A stretch of 64,000 bases of DNA from Luteibacter anthropi (GTDB lineage Bacteria > Pseudomonadota > Gammaproteobacteria > Xanthomonadales > Rhodanobacteraceae): contig NZ_JAARLZ010000015.1 in NCBI RefSeq assembly GCF_011759365.1, positions 1-64,000 on the forward strand. The letters run 5' to 3'. Numbering within the stretch: the stretch's first letter is position 1; every line of letters starts with the position of its first letter. Positions 1 through 11,774 of the stretch are shown in pieces. A program made the translations under genes and the position numbers. Under the pieces are notes generated by a model that was not told the DNA's origin, did not search any database, and saw only the letters and a program-made list of their open reading frames with translations.

Positions 1-73
1 ACTCAGAAGTGAAACGCGCATGCGCCGATGGTAGTGTGGCTCAAGCCATGCAAGAGTAGGTCACCGCCAGGGG
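1..73 (+). rRNA. rrf: 5S ribosomal RNA, 3' part (partial)
   Basis: The first 73 bases carry the 3' half of a bacterial 5S rRNA on the + strand: ACTCAGAAGTGAAAC, then GCGCCGATGGTAGTGTGG, then the closing AGAGTAGG...GCCAGG block, in the usual order. The 5' part lies outside the window. It is the last gene of an rRNA operon entering from the left, followed 11 bases later by an intrinsic terminator. Confidence 0.93.
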
Positions 74-83
74 CTTTATCCTA

Positions 84-116
84 AAAACCCGGTCTTTTCT
101 GAGACCGGGTTTTTTC
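84..116 (+). terminator. rRNA operon terminator
   Basis: Stem CCCGGTCT (88-95) pairs with AGACCGGG (102-109), flanked by AAA before and a T tract after. It lies just past the 5S gene, as expected for a Rho-independent terminator of the rRNA operon. Confidence 0.9.
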
Positions 117-131
117 TTTGCCCCAAATCCC

Positions 132-304
132 TGTAGGAGCGCGCCTGCGCGCGACCCCTGGTCCCCAGCGCTTCGCATCACCGATGCCTTCCTGCCCAAC
201 CGGTCGCGCGCAAGGCGCGCTCCTACAATGGCCCCGCGCCGGCGTCGGCGTCGGCACCGACCCGGTCGGCCAACGCCGGGCGCGCGCAAGGCGCGCTCCT
301 GCAG
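132..304. repeat. REP cluster after the rRNA operon
   Basis: Three copies of the window-wide REP family: a forward copy (TGTAGGAGCGCGCC...) at about 132-156, a reverse copy (...GGCGCGCTCCTACA) at about 200-227, and a degenerate reverse copy ending CTCCTGCAG at about 277-304. No gene was found between the 5S terminator and position 448; this stretch holds only REPs and the next terminator. Confidence 0.85.
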
Positions 305-380
305 AAAATCAGTGAGTACAGCGCTTTCCGGAGGCTAGTTTTCAGGCTCGTGCCAGGGCTCGGTACCAGCGACGAGGGCA

Positions 381-416
381 CAAAAAAAGCCCGGTTCTCA
401 CGAACCGGGCTTTTTA
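381..416. terminator. Bidirectional intrinsic terminator
   Basis: A run of seven A, then stem GCCCGGTTC / GAACCGGGC with loop TCAC, then TTTTT. The flanks give a U tract in both directions. On the minus strand it ends the gene at 449-991. Confidence 0.88.
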
Positions 417-448
417 CTTTCATGCACGCGTTACGCGCCAAAACACCC

Positions 449-991
449 TCAACGAATATTGATCTGCGTCGAAATCGTATTCCACGGCGCATTGGTCGAC
501 GTGTTCTGGTACTTGAACAAACCCGACTGCTGGCCATCCAGGTTGTACTCGTTGAGCCAGCCCACGACAGTCTGGCCCGCCGTGCACGGCCAGGTGTAAT
601 TGCTGCCCGTGATGCATACCGTGGTGCTCGCATACTGAGCCGATCGCGGCAGCTGTCCGCCATTCATCCACGCAATGGCATTGCTGCCATAACCGATCTC
701 CAGCACGGCAACGCGCAGCTGCGCGCCACCATGGTCGCAGTTGGTCGTCATCTGGCCGGCGGCGGGATACTCCCAACCGCAGTTCGACGAACCGACGCCG
801 TATACACGAATGCTCGAAAGCGCAGGTGCAGGGGCAAACACCACGAAGGGGGACGGTGCTTCGATCTGCACAGGCGCATCGGCGGGTTGGACGAGCGGCG
901 GCAGGGTGACGATGCTGGTCGGCAGGTCCTGGGCCTGGGTAACCGCCGAGGCGGTGAGTACAGCAGCGAGTACGGCAAAACGAAAGGTCAT
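449..991 (-). CDS. Secreted DUF4879/YolA-like protein
   Basis: A 180-residue protein with a clear signal peptide (residues 1-20, cleavage after TQA), so it is probably exported. The mature part has a Pro-rich stretch, then a compact domain with IRVYGVGSSNCGWEYP, a DHGG motif and LEIGYGSNAIAWMNG. From memory this pattern resembles the small secreted YolA/DUF4879 family, whose function is unknown; that assignment is tentative. Four cysteines (NCGW, NCDH, VCIT, PCTA) could form two disulfides. It stands alone, ends at a strong terminator, and has no good Shine-Dalgarno site upstream of its ATG. The gap to the next gene (992-1229) shows nothing else definable. Confidence 0.75.
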   Translation of the reverse strand: MTFRFAVLAAVLTASAVTQAQDLPTSIVTLPPLVQPADAPVQIEAPSPFVVFAPAPALSSIRVYGVGSSNCGWEYPAAGQMTTNCDHGGAQLRVAVLEIGYGSNAIAWMNGGQLPRSAQYASTTVCITGSNYTWPCTAGQTVVGWLNEYNLDGQQSGLFKYQNTSTNAPWNTISTQINIR

Positions 992-1229
992 TGGTACGAA
1001 TACTCTTCGAAGGGAATCATGGCCCGCGGCAGGGCTTCACCTCCCAGCCATGGCGTGGAGGATCGCGGCTGCCGTTCGGGTGTGAATGCGCACGGCTGTC
1101 CGTCGCGCGAACGCACAGGCACCGGTCGGTGCCCTGAACGCCGGGGGATGATCCGGGGATACGAGGCCAACGAATGTCGTTTATCTCCGTTATCGATAGG
1201 CGGAATGGGCAAGCGTAAGGAGGCACCCT

Positions 1230-2069
1230 ATGCGGACGCCGCATGACACCTATCCGGGAACGCGTCATGATGGTTCCGTACGCTGCAGCAACGGAACGAC
1301 GATGGACCCAAGACTCAACCGCCGCCAGGAAGAACTGATTGCCCTCGTCCAGAGGGAGGGTTTCCTCGGTGTCGACGAACTGGCCAGCCATTTCGACGTC
1401 GCACCGCAGACGATCCGCCGTGACCTCAACCTGCTGGAGGACGGAGGCCTGATCCGTCGCTATCACGGCGGTGTGAGCGCCCCGTCGAGTGTGGAGAACG
1501 TGGCCTATGCCGCACGGCAGACGCTGCAGGCGGAAGAGAAGGGGCTGATTGCCCAGGCGATCGCCCGTGAAATCCCGGATGGCTCATCGCTGTTTATCAA
1601 CCTTGGCACCACGAATGAAGGTGTCGGCCGGGCGTTGCTTGACCACCGGGATCTCCGGGTTATTACCAACAACCTCAATATCGCCATCCTGCTCAGCGAC
1701 AACCCCACGTTCGAGGTGATTGTGGCCGGCGGTGTCGTGCGTCGACGCGATCATGGCGTGACAGGCGAGGCCACCATCGAGCTGATCCGTCAGTTCAAGG
1801 TGGACTACGGCATCATCGGTATTTCAGGCATCGAGCTGGATGGCACATTGCTGGATTTCGATTTCCATGAAGTCCGTGTTGCGCAGGCCATCATCGACCA
1901 TTCGAGGCAGGTTTTCCTGGGCGCGGATCACAGCAAGATCGGCCGCAATGCCATGGTACGGCTGGGCGATTTCTCCAGGGTGGATGCGTGGTTCACGGAT
2001 CGCCGCCCGCCGGATGAACTGGTATCCGTGCTGGAAACCTCGAACACCCAGCTCCACATTGCAGGCTGA
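1230..2069 (+). CDS. glpR: DeoR-family glycerol-3-phosphate regulon repressor
   Basis: A DeoR-type repressor: N-terminal winged helix-turn-helix with LVQREGFLGVDELASHF and the DeoR signature VAPQTIRRDLNLLEDGGLIRRYHGG, then the sugar-phosphate sensing domain with INLGTTNEGV, VAGGVVRRRDHGVTG and the C-terminal GADHSKIGRNAMVRLG. Its place next to glpD, glpF and glpK points to GlpR, which binds glycerol-3-phosphate and represses glp genes. Start choice is open. ATG at 1230 has a near-perfect AAGGAGG 6 bases upstream and gives 279 residues. ATG at 1302 has a weak site but gives the usual length of about 255 residues, beginning MDPRLNRRQEEL. I kept the first on the ribosome-binding site. Confidence 0.88.
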   Translation: MRTPHDTYPGTRHDGSVRCSNGTTMDPRLNRRQEELIALVQREGFLGVDELASHFDVAPQTIRRDLNLLEDGGLIRRYHGGVSAPSSVENVAYAARQTLQAEEKGLIAQAIAREIPDGSSLFINLGTTNEGVGRALLDHRDLRVITNNLNIAILLSDNPTFEVIVAGGVVRRRDHGVTGEATIELIRQFKVDYGIIGISGIELDGTLLDFDFHEVRVAQAIIDHSRQVFLGADHSKIGRNAMVRLGDFSRVDAWFTDRRPPDELVSVLETSNTQLHIAG

Positions 2070-2097
2070 TGCAATAGCGCCACTTTTCGCGACAAGC

Positions 2098-2123
2098 TGG
2101 TCGCGCGCAGGCGCGCTCCTACA
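2098..2123. repeat. REP, reverse copy
   Basis: A shortened reverse copy (TCGCGCGCAGGCGCGCTCCTACA). On the minus strand its TGTAGGAG end supplies the TAG stop codon of the metallo-hydrolase gene that ends at 2119. Confidence 0.85.
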
Positions 2124-3021
2124 AGGTGCCGAGAGGGTGCCAGGCGTAGCCTGAGGTGGTGCCGTGAATAGTTCCCAGGCCGGGGAAGGGAGCATGGGCG
2201 GCGGCAACGATATCGCCACGATGATCGGCCTGCGCCAGGAAGGCTTCGCGCGTGGCCCGTGCCTGTCCGGGGGCGCTGTCATAGCAGACCGTTACGGCCG
2301 GTGTAGCCAGCTGCACCGCGGCTACATGAAACAAGTCACCACAGAAAACGACATCCGCCACATCCGTGCGCAAGCGATATCCGGTGTGACCACAGGTATG
2401 CCCCGGCAGTGATTCAGCGGTAAGCATGTCGAACCAGCAGGTGCCAGGATCGAAGGTTCGATAACGTCCCGCCTCGATATATGGTGAAAGGGTATGCCGC
2501 GCATGATCGAACGTCGCACGGACGCTTTCGTCCACATCGCCTAGGCCCCCCTCTTTCAGCCAGAACGTCGCCTCATCGCGCGGCACATGGACGACGGCCT
2601 TTGGGAACACGGCTTCGCCATTCCGGGTAATCCCTCCCATATGGTCCGGGTGCAGATGGGTAAGCAGGATGGTATCGATGTCGTCGACGCCATATCCGGC
2701 CTCTGCCAGATGCACGTTCATCCGCCCAAGCGTCGGATCCTGCAAGCTGCCCGCGCCGGCATCGACGAGCACACGATGCTCACCATCATCGATGAGGAAC
2801 GCGTTGACGTGGCTGGGCACGACATCAGTAAGCCGCGCCTGCGACAACAGGCTGTCCAGTGACGCAGGCCCGCTGCGTAGTACGTCATGTGCCACCAGTG
2901 GAAAGTGTCCGTCGCACAGGGCAATGATCGTCATCGTGCCGATGTGTACACGATGGAGAGTTGCCTTATCGACGGTCGCGAACGATGCAGGAGGCAGAAG
3001 GGCAGTATCGACGTCGCACAT
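2119..3021 (-). CDS. MBL-fold metallo-hydrolase
   Basis: A 300-residue metallo-beta-lactamase-fold hydrolase. The zinc ligands are visible: HLHPDH at 122-127, a His in GHTCGHTGY (about 208), Asp in FCGDLFH (about 229) and a late His in AAAHAPFPG (about 276). No signal peptide is seen, so it is probably cytoplasmic. The layout fits the broad group holding lactonases such as quorum-quenching AHL lactonases, but the substrate cannot be read from sequence. A GGAG lies 8 bases before the ATG. It follows the LysR gene on the same strand 80 bases away and may be its target. Its stop codon lies inside a REP, so the last residues may have been altered by REP insertion. Confidence 0.85.
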   Translation of the reverse strand: MCDVDTALLPPASFATVDKATLHRVHIGTMTIIALCDGHFPLVAHDVLRSGPASLDSLLSQARLTDVVPSHVNAFLIDDGEHRVLVDAGAGSLQDPTLGRMNVHLAEAGYGVDDIDTILLTHLHPDHMGGITRNGEAVFPKAVVHVPRDEATFWLKEGGLGDVDESVRATFDHARHTLSPYIEAGRYRTFDPGTCWFDMLTAESLPGHTCGHTGYRLRTDVADVVFCGDLFHVAAVQLATPAVTVCYDSAPGQARATREAFLAQADHRGDIVAAAHAPFPGLGTIHGTTSGYAWHPLGTL

Positions 3022-3101
3022 GAAAGGAACTCCATGAAAAGGAGCCCCAGCGTGCCGCGACCAGGCGAGTCGTCACACTGACACCGATGTGCCCCGGTCC
3101 T

Positions 3102-3968
3102 TCAGGAATGTTCGGCTTCGCCACCAAGCAGCCGCGTGGCGATATCGGCCAGCGCGCGAACCCGGTCCATGCCGCGCATGTCTTCGTGGTAACCCATCCA
3201 GATATGGCGCGAAGGCGGGGCATCACCCACGTCCAGGCGCTTCAGCCCGATGCTGGTATCACCCACCGCGCACGGCAGCACCGCCAGCCCCATGCCTCGC
3301 TGGCACAGACGTGCCTGCAGCGCCCGATGGTTGGTCGTCGCGACGGCCTGCGCGTGCGGAAGCACCTCGCGGAGCCAGTCCACCTCCGGATACCGATGCA
3401 CCGAGGTATCCATCAGCACCACCTTCGTGCCGCGGCCATCGCCCCGTGCGGGCATGTCGGCGTCGTCCCGCGCATACAGGCCGTAATCGATCCGCAGCAG
3501 CCGGCACTGCACCACGCCGGGTTCCTCGAAAGGCACCACGCGGAAAACCACGTCGGCTTCGCGCCGGGACAGGTCATAGCGTCGGGAACTGACCAGCAGC
3601 TCCGGCTCGATGCCCGGGTGCTCGTGCAGCAGGGTCTCGATGACCGGAGGCAGCACATAGGTGGCGAACCAGTCGGCAGACGAGATCCGTAGTGGACCGG
3701 CCGTCTTGCCGTCCTCTCCGGACAGCCGGCGCTCGATCGCCAGCGCGGAGGCTTCCATCTCTTCCGCGAGCCGGAACACCCGGGTGCCGGCGTCGGTGAG
3801 CAGCACACCATCCTGATGGCGCTGGAGCAGGGGGTGACCGGTGTCCTCTTCCAGCGCCCGCACGCGACGCCCCACCGTGGGATGGCTGAGGCCGAGCGTC
3901 CGCGCGGCAGCGCCCAGGGACCCCTGGCGGGCCACGGCCAGAAAGATACGTACGTCACTCCACTCCAT
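3102..3968 (-). CDS. LysR-family transcriptional regulator
   Basis: A LysR-type regulator of 288 residues: N-terminal winged helix-turn-helix (VARQGSLGAAARTLGLSHPT) and a LysR substrate domain starting near residue 90 (GPLRISSADWFATYVLPPVI). Start at 3968 (MEWSDVRIFL) is chosen because AGGAG sits 7 bases upstream; a longer form from 3995 would add nine residues. It precedes the metallo-hydrolase on the same strand and is divergent from glpD. Together these two genes split glpR from the rest of the glycerol genes. The inducer is unknown. Confidence 0.88.
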   Translation of the reverse strand: MEWSDVRIFLAVARQGSLGAAARTLGLSHPTVGRRVRALEEDTGHPLLQRHQDGVLLTDAGTRVFRLAEEMEASALAIERRLSGEDGKTAGPLRISSADWFATYVLPPVIETLLHEHPGIEPELLVSSRRYDLSRREADVVFRVVPFEEPGVVQCRLLRIDYGLYARDDADMPARGDGRGTKVVLMDTSVHRYPEVDWLREVLPHAQAVATTNHRALQARLCQRGMGLAVLPCAVGDTSIGLKRLDVGDAPPSRHIWMGYHEDMRGMDRVRALADIATRLLGGEAEHS

Positions 3969-4078
3969 GGCGGGACTCCTGACGGCGAAGACCATGACTG
4001 TGCGCGAGCCGGCCCCGGGCTGGCAAGCCGGCTATCCGTCCGCACGCTGACTTGCCGATTCGCTGCAATGCAGCGTGC

Positions 4079-4193
4079 GATGTTCGTTTGTGTTCGAATA
4101 TGCTCATTTCAACGCGGGCTAGGCGCCGCTGAACGTGTGAAATGTTCGTATACGCGCAGGATTTCGCGTATCGGTTACCGAAAACGAACGTAC
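4079..4193 (+). promoter_or_regulatory. Candidate GlpR operators upstream of glpD
   Basis: The gap between lysR and glpD holds three TGTTCG half-sites (4081, 4091, 4143). The last lies in AATGTTCGTATACG, close to the TTCGTATACGAA-like core reported for GlpR sites in other gammaproteobacteria. An inverted CGAACG half-site lies at 4185-4190. This is the expected control region for glpD-glpF-glpK. Operator identity is inferred from motif likeness and position. Confidence 0.5.
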
Positions 4194-4249
4194 CCGAGCG
4201 TAGGGTGCCCCTTCAGCGACGTCTCGCCTCCAGCCAAGCGGAGTGCGTG

Positions 4250-5764
4250 ATGGTCGAGCAGGTCGATGTTCTGGTGGTCGGTGGTGGCGTCAACGGCGTG
4301 GGCATTGCCCGCGATGCCGTGGGGCGAGGCCTGAGCGTGTGGCTGTGCGAGCGCGACGACCTGGCGTCCCATACGTCCAGTTCCAGCACCAAGCTGATCC
4401 ATGGCGGTCTGCGTTACCTGGAGCAGTTCGAATTCGCCCTTGTGGGCAAGGCGCTGGCCGAGCGCGAGGTGCTGTTGCGCGCGGCACCACACATCATCTG
4501 GCCGCTGCGTTTCGTGCTTCCGCACCAGCCGCACCTGCGTCCGGCGTGGATGATCCGCATCGGCCTGTTCCTGTACGACCACCTCGGTCGCGGCCGGCGC
4601 ACGCTGCCGGGCTCACGTCGCGTGCGCTTCGGCAAGCACGTCACCGGCGAACCGCTGCGCCAGGAATTCAAGCAGGGCTTCGTGTATTCCGACGCCTGGG
4701 TGCAGGACGCCCGCCTCGTCGTGTTGAACGCCATGGATGCCGCCCGTCGTGGCGCCCACATCGAAACGCACACCCGCTGCGTCAGTGCCCGCCGCGACGG
4801 CGAGGGCTGGATCGCCGAACTGGAAGCCCGCGACGGTTCCCGTCATTTCGTGAAGGCCCGTGCGCTCGTTAACGCGGCCGGCCCCTGGGCGGCCTCGTTC
4901 CTCGACGACGTGGCCCACGTGAAGCATGACCACTCGCTGCGCCTCATCAAGGGCAGCCACATCGTGGTGCCGAAGATCTTCGAGCACCGCTATGCGTACA
5001 TCTTCCAGCAGCCCGACCGCCGCATCGTCTTTGCCATCCCCTACGAGCGCGATTTCACGCTTATCGGCACCACGGATATCGAATACAAGGACGACCCTTC
5101 GAAGCCGAAGATCTCGGAAGAGGAGACCTCCTACCTGTGCGAGGCGGCCAATCGTTACTTTAAGAAACAGCTCACCCCGGCCGACGTCGTCTGGAGCTAC
5201 AGCGGCGTCCGCCCGCTTCTCCAGGACGATTCGGGCAGCGCCTCCGAGGTCACGCGCGATTACCTGCTCGACATAGACCAACACGGTGCTCCCCTGCTGA
5301 ACGTCTTCGGTGGCAAGCTAACCACCTTCCGCAAGTTGTCCGAGGAAGCCGTGGATCGTCTTGCCCCCTTGCTTGGCAACCACAAGCCCGCGTGGACGGC
5401 GGACGCCCCGCCGTTGCCCGGCGGCGGCGAGCGCGACATGGACGAGCTCATCACCGACCTGCGTTCCAGCCGCCCCTGGCTCACCGAAGACCACGCATGG
5501 CGCCTTGCGCACAGCTACGGCACGCGTGCCCGCGACCTGCTCGGCGAAGCCGGCGGGCTCGACGCGCTGGGCCAGCACTTCGGCGCCGATCTCTACCAGG
5601 CCGAGGTCGACTACCTCGTGCGCCACGAGTGGGTCACCGAAGCCGAAGATGTGCTCTGGCGTCGCAGCAAGCTCGGCCTGCGCATCGACGCGGCCGGCGT
5701 GCAGCGCCTTACCGATTACCTCGCCCACCGTTTCGCGAAAAACGAAAAAACAACGAACCCTTAG
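4250..5764 (+). CDS. glpD: Aerobic glycerol-3-phosphate dehydrogenase
   Basis: A 504-residue FAD flavoprotein that oxidises sn-glycerol-3-phosphate to dihydroxyacetone phosphate at the inner membrane and feeds electrons to quinones. The N-terminal FAD-binding motif is DVLVVGGGVNGVGIARDAVG; further GlpD hallmarks are SSSSTKLIHGGLRYLEQ, NAAGPWAASFLD, LIGTTDIEY and YSGVRPLLQDD, plus the C-terminal helical domain. The start at 4250 (MVEQVDVLVV) has GGAG 6 bases upstream; a longer in-frame reading from 4142 lacks homology. First gene of a glpD-glpF-glpK run with short gaps, probably one operon under GlpR. Confidence 0.96.
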   Translation: MVEQVDVLVVGGGVNGVGIARDAVGRGLSVWLCERDDLASHTSSSSTKLIHGGLRYLEQFEFALVGKALAEREVLLRAAPHIIWPLRFVLPHQPHLRPAWMIRIGLFLYDHLGRGRRTLPGSRRVRFGKHVTGEPLRQEFKQGFVYSDAWVQDARLVVLNAMDAARRGAHIETHTRCVSARRDGEGWIAELEARDGSRHFVKARALVNAAGPWAASFLDDVAHVKHDHSLRLIKGSHIVVPKIFEHRYAYIFQQPDRRIVFAIPYERDFTLIGTTDIEYKDDPSKPKISEEETSYLCEAANRYFKKQLTPADVVWSYSGVRPLLQDDSGSASEVTRDYLLDIDQHGAPLLNVFGGKLTTFRKLSEEAVDRLAPLLGNHKPAWTADAPPLPGGGERDMDELITDLRSSRPWLTEDHAWRLAHSYGTRARDLLGEAGGLDALGQHFGADLYQAEVDYLVRHEWVTEAEDVLWRRSKLGLRIDAAGVQRLTDYLAHRFAKNEKTTNP

Positions 5765-5809
5765 CGCCGTGGTGGGCGCCACACCGTGAAACCAATGGAG
5801 AGTAGGGTC

Positions 5810-8160
<2,351 letters not shown>

Positions 8161-8168
8161 TCGCGATA

Positions 8169-8412
8169 CCGGTCGCGCGCGAGGCGCGCTCCTACAAGGG
8201 CGTCGTGTCCTGCGCGCACCGGCATGAGCGTGCCCGCCGCGCAACGACGTAACGGTGCCCGCCGCGCAACGACGTAACCGTGTTCGCTGCGCAACGACGT
8301 AACCGTGCCCGTTGCGCAACGGCGTAACGGTGCCCGCTGCGCAACGGCGTAACCGTGCTCGCTGCGCAACGGCGTAACCGTGCCTTGTAGGAGCGCGCCT
8401 CGCGCGCGACCG
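8169..8412. repeat. REP pair enclosing a tandem repeat
   Basis: A reverse REP at 8169-8196 and a forward REP at 8386-8412 bracket the 25-bp tandem array between glpK and the PfkB kinase. They face outward relative to the usual forward-then-reverse pairs of this window. Confidence 0.88.
8230..8384. repeat. 25-bp tandem repeat, six copies
   Basis: Six head-to-tail units of exactly 25 bp start at 8230, 8255, 8280, 8305, 8330 and 8355, with the start of a seventh at 8380. The common core is GCGCAACG(A/G)CGTAAC followed by (C/G)GTGCCCGC. Units differ at a few positions, mostly A to G in the core and CC to TT near the start. No gene or tRNA fits here, so 8161-8480 holds only repeats and a terminator. 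Confidence 0.93.
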
Positions 8413-8430
8413 TCTGAGCGAAAACACCAC

Positions 8431-8465
8431 AAAAAAAGGGGCGACGCATCACTGCGCCGCCCCTT
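8431..8465 (-). terminator. Terminator of the PfkB kinase gene
   Basis: On the minus strand an 11-bp GC-rich stem with one mismatch (8438-8448 with 8453-8463) is followed by seven T. It lies 16 bases past the kinase stop codon and also closes off the REP/tandem region. Confidence 0.88.
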
Positions 8466-8480
8466 CTCACAAAACCAGCC

Positions 8481-9416
8481 TCAACCCAGCTCGTAACCGA
8501 ACTGCGCCTTGAACTCCGCCGCGAACTGCTCGTGCGTGAAGTACTGGTTCTGCGTGCCCGGATGCTCCACCTTCAGCGCGCCCATGAGCGACGCCATGTT
8601 GCCGATGGTCTTCCAGTCGTAGCCCTTCATGATGCCGAAGATAAGGCCGGCACGATACGCGTCACCGCAGCCGGTCGGATCCACCACCTTGCGCTCGCGC
8701 GCCGGTCCGATCTCGATCGTCTCGCCACCAACATGAATCTGCGAACCGCGCGGCCCCAGGGTGACGATATACGCCTTCACCTTGGACGCGATCTCGGCCG
8801 CGCTCCAGCCCGTGCGCTGCTGCAGCAGCTGCGACTCGTAGTCATTGACGATGACGTACGTGGACTTCTCGATCATCGAGCGGAACTCGTCGCCGTTGAA
8901 CAGCGGCATCGCCTGGCCCGGATCGAAGATGAAGGGCACGCCGCGGGCGGCGAACTCTTCCACGTGCTGGAGCATCGCCTCGCGACCGTCCGGTGCCACG
9001 ATGCCGAATTCGTAGTTCGGGATATCGCGCACGTGGTTGTCGTGGGCGTTGGACATCGCGCCCGGATGGAAGGCGGTGATCTGGTTGTTGTCCAGGTCCG
9101 TGGTGATGAAGCACTGCGGCGTGAACATGTCGTCGTACTGGCGCACGCCTTCGAGGCGGATGCCGTGCTTTTCCATGTGGGCGCGGTAGGGCAGGAAATC
9201 CTGGCCCACGGTGGCCACGGGCATCGGGTCGCCGCCGAGCAGCTTCAGGTTGTAGGCAATGTTGCCCGCACAACCGCCGAACTCGCGGCGCATGGCCGGC
9301 ACCAGGAATGACACGTTCAGGATGTGGACCTGATCCGGAATGATGTGGTTCTTGAACTGGTCCTGGAACACCATGATGGTGTCATAGGCTAAAGATCCGC
9401 AGATTACGGCAGTCAT
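8481..9416 (-). CDS. PfkB-family carbohydrate/adenosine kinase
   Basis: A 311-residue ribokinase-like kinase. The N-terminus has GSLAYDTIM, then FGGCAGNIAYNLKLLGG (substrate-binding Gly pair) and the C-terminal anion-hole motif DPTGCGDAYRAGL, where the usual GAGD reads GCGD. The pattern is like adenosine-kinase-type members such as mycobacterial AdoK, so a nucleoside is a reasonable substrate guess, but a sugar cannot be excluded. Start at 9416 (MTAVICGSL) fits the family; the reading from 9497 adds a non-homologous tail. It is monocistronic, divergent from mreB, with its own terminator. Confidence 0.88.
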   Translation of the reverse strand: MTAVICGSLAYDTIMVFQDQFKNHIIPDQVHILNVSFLVPAMRREFGGCAGNIAYNLKLLGGDPMPVATVGQDFLPYRAHMEKHGIRLEGVRQYDDMFTPQCFITTDLDNNQITAFHPGAMSNAHDNHVRDIPNYEFGIVAPDGREAMLQHVEEFAARGVPFIFDPGQAMPLFNGDEFRSMIEKSTYVIVNDYESQLLQQRTGWSAAEIASKVKAYIVTLGPRGSQIHVGGETIEIGPARERKVVDPTGCGDAYRAGLIFGIMKGYDWKTIGNMASLMGALKVEHPGTQNQYFTHEQFAAEFKAQFGYELG

Positions 9417-9531
9417 GCGTGGGCGACCCTGAAGTGAATGGCGCGGCCGTGACCCGGCCGCTGCGAACCCGGCCCATGCAGGGTCCGGTAAACCCATCGA
9501 TGGTACCGAAAAACATTTCCGTAGGCGATAA

Positions 9532-10731
<1,200 letters not shown>

Positions 10732-10772
10732 TGATCGCGCGCGCCGCGCATACGGCCGGAGCGCGTTGATCC

Positions 10773-11774
10773 ATGGCCCTGAATCGCGACGACAAGTCGC
10801 CGCTGTTTTCGCCCGCGGTGGCCGGCACCCTGCGCCTGATCGTCTATCTGGCGCTCGCCTGCGTGCTCATGGTGCTGGATCACCGCGGCGGCTGGCTGGC
10901 CAACGTGCGCTATGGCCTGTCGCTGGTGGTGGAGCCCATCTACCGCGTCGCGGGCCTGCCGTCGCAAGGTTTCCATGCGGCCACGGTGGCCTTCGCCGAT
11001 CGCCAGGCGCTCACGGAGGCCAACCAGCGCCTGCGTGAGGATCTGCTGCTGGCCAATGCCAAGCTCAACCGCATGGCCTCGGTAGCCGAGCAGAACCAGC
11101 GCCTGAAGGAACTGCTCGACACCCAGCACAGCCTCTCGCTGAACGTGCAGCTGGCACGCCTGGTCGGCGTGGATCTGGGGCCTTACCGCCACCGCATCGT
11201 GCTGAACGTGGGTGCCCGCGACAAGGTACAGCCTGGCCAGGTGGTGATCGACGCTCGCGGCATCATGGGCCAGATCGTCGAGGTGATGCCCACCACGTCC
11301 GTCGCCATGCTCATCACCGACCCGAACCACGCCATTCCCGTGACCATCGAACGCACAGGCCTGCGTACGGTCGCCTATGGCTCGCGCGCCGGCGACATGC
11401 TCACGCTGCCCAACATTCCCGTGGCCGCCGATGTACAGGCAGGCGACAAGCTGGTCACCTCGGGCCTGGGCGGACGTTTTCCGCCGGGCTTCCCGGTAGG
11501 CGAGATCCGCGACGTGGCGCAGACCCCGTCGGGCACCTTCCTGTCCGCGCAGGCGAAGCCGGCAGCGGATCTCGACCGCAGCGAAGACGTGCTGCTGCTG
11601 CACGACCTGGCCGAGCCGGCCGGTCCCCCGCAGCCCGCGCCGAACGCCGGGCCGCCCACGAGCCTCGCGCCCGATCCCAACGCGCCTCCGCCGCCGACCC
11701 TGCCGTCCGTGACGTCGCCATCGGTGACGCCGGTGCCTGCGCATGCCGCGACCTCGGGAGCGACCCAGCCATGA
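10773..11774 (+). CDS. mreC: Rod shape-determining protein MreC
   Basis: A 333-residue bitopic inner-membrane protein of the elongasome. It has a short cytoplasmic N-terminus, one membrane helix (about 18-38), a periplasmic coiled coil (about 75-115) and the beta-rich MreC core (ARLVGVDLGPYRHRIVLN ... GGRFPPGFPVGEI). The C-terminal 60 residues are a Pro/Ala-rich tail, longer than in E. coli. It overlaps mreD by four bases (ATGA), indicating translational coupling. Confidence 0.95.
   Translation: MALNRDDKSPLFSPAVAGTLRLIVYLALACVLMVLDHRGGWLANVRYGLSLVVEPIYRVAGLPSQGFHAATVAFADRQALTEANQRLREDLLLANAKLNRMASVAEQNQRLKELLDTQHSLSLNVQLARLVGVDLGPYRHRIVLNVGARDKVQPGQVVIDARGIMGQIVEVMPTTSVAMLITDPNHAIPVTIERTGLRTVAYGSRAGDMLTLPNIPVAADVQAGDKLVTSGLGGRFPPGFPVGEIRDVAQTPSGTFLSAQAKPAADLDRSEDVLLLHDLAEPAGPPQPAPNAGPPTSLAPDPNAPPPPTLPSVTSPSVTPVPAHAATSGATQP

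Noticed and set aside
8230-8384. CRISPR array
   Set aside because: Units are contiguous 25-bp repeats with no unique spacers, and no cas genes are near.
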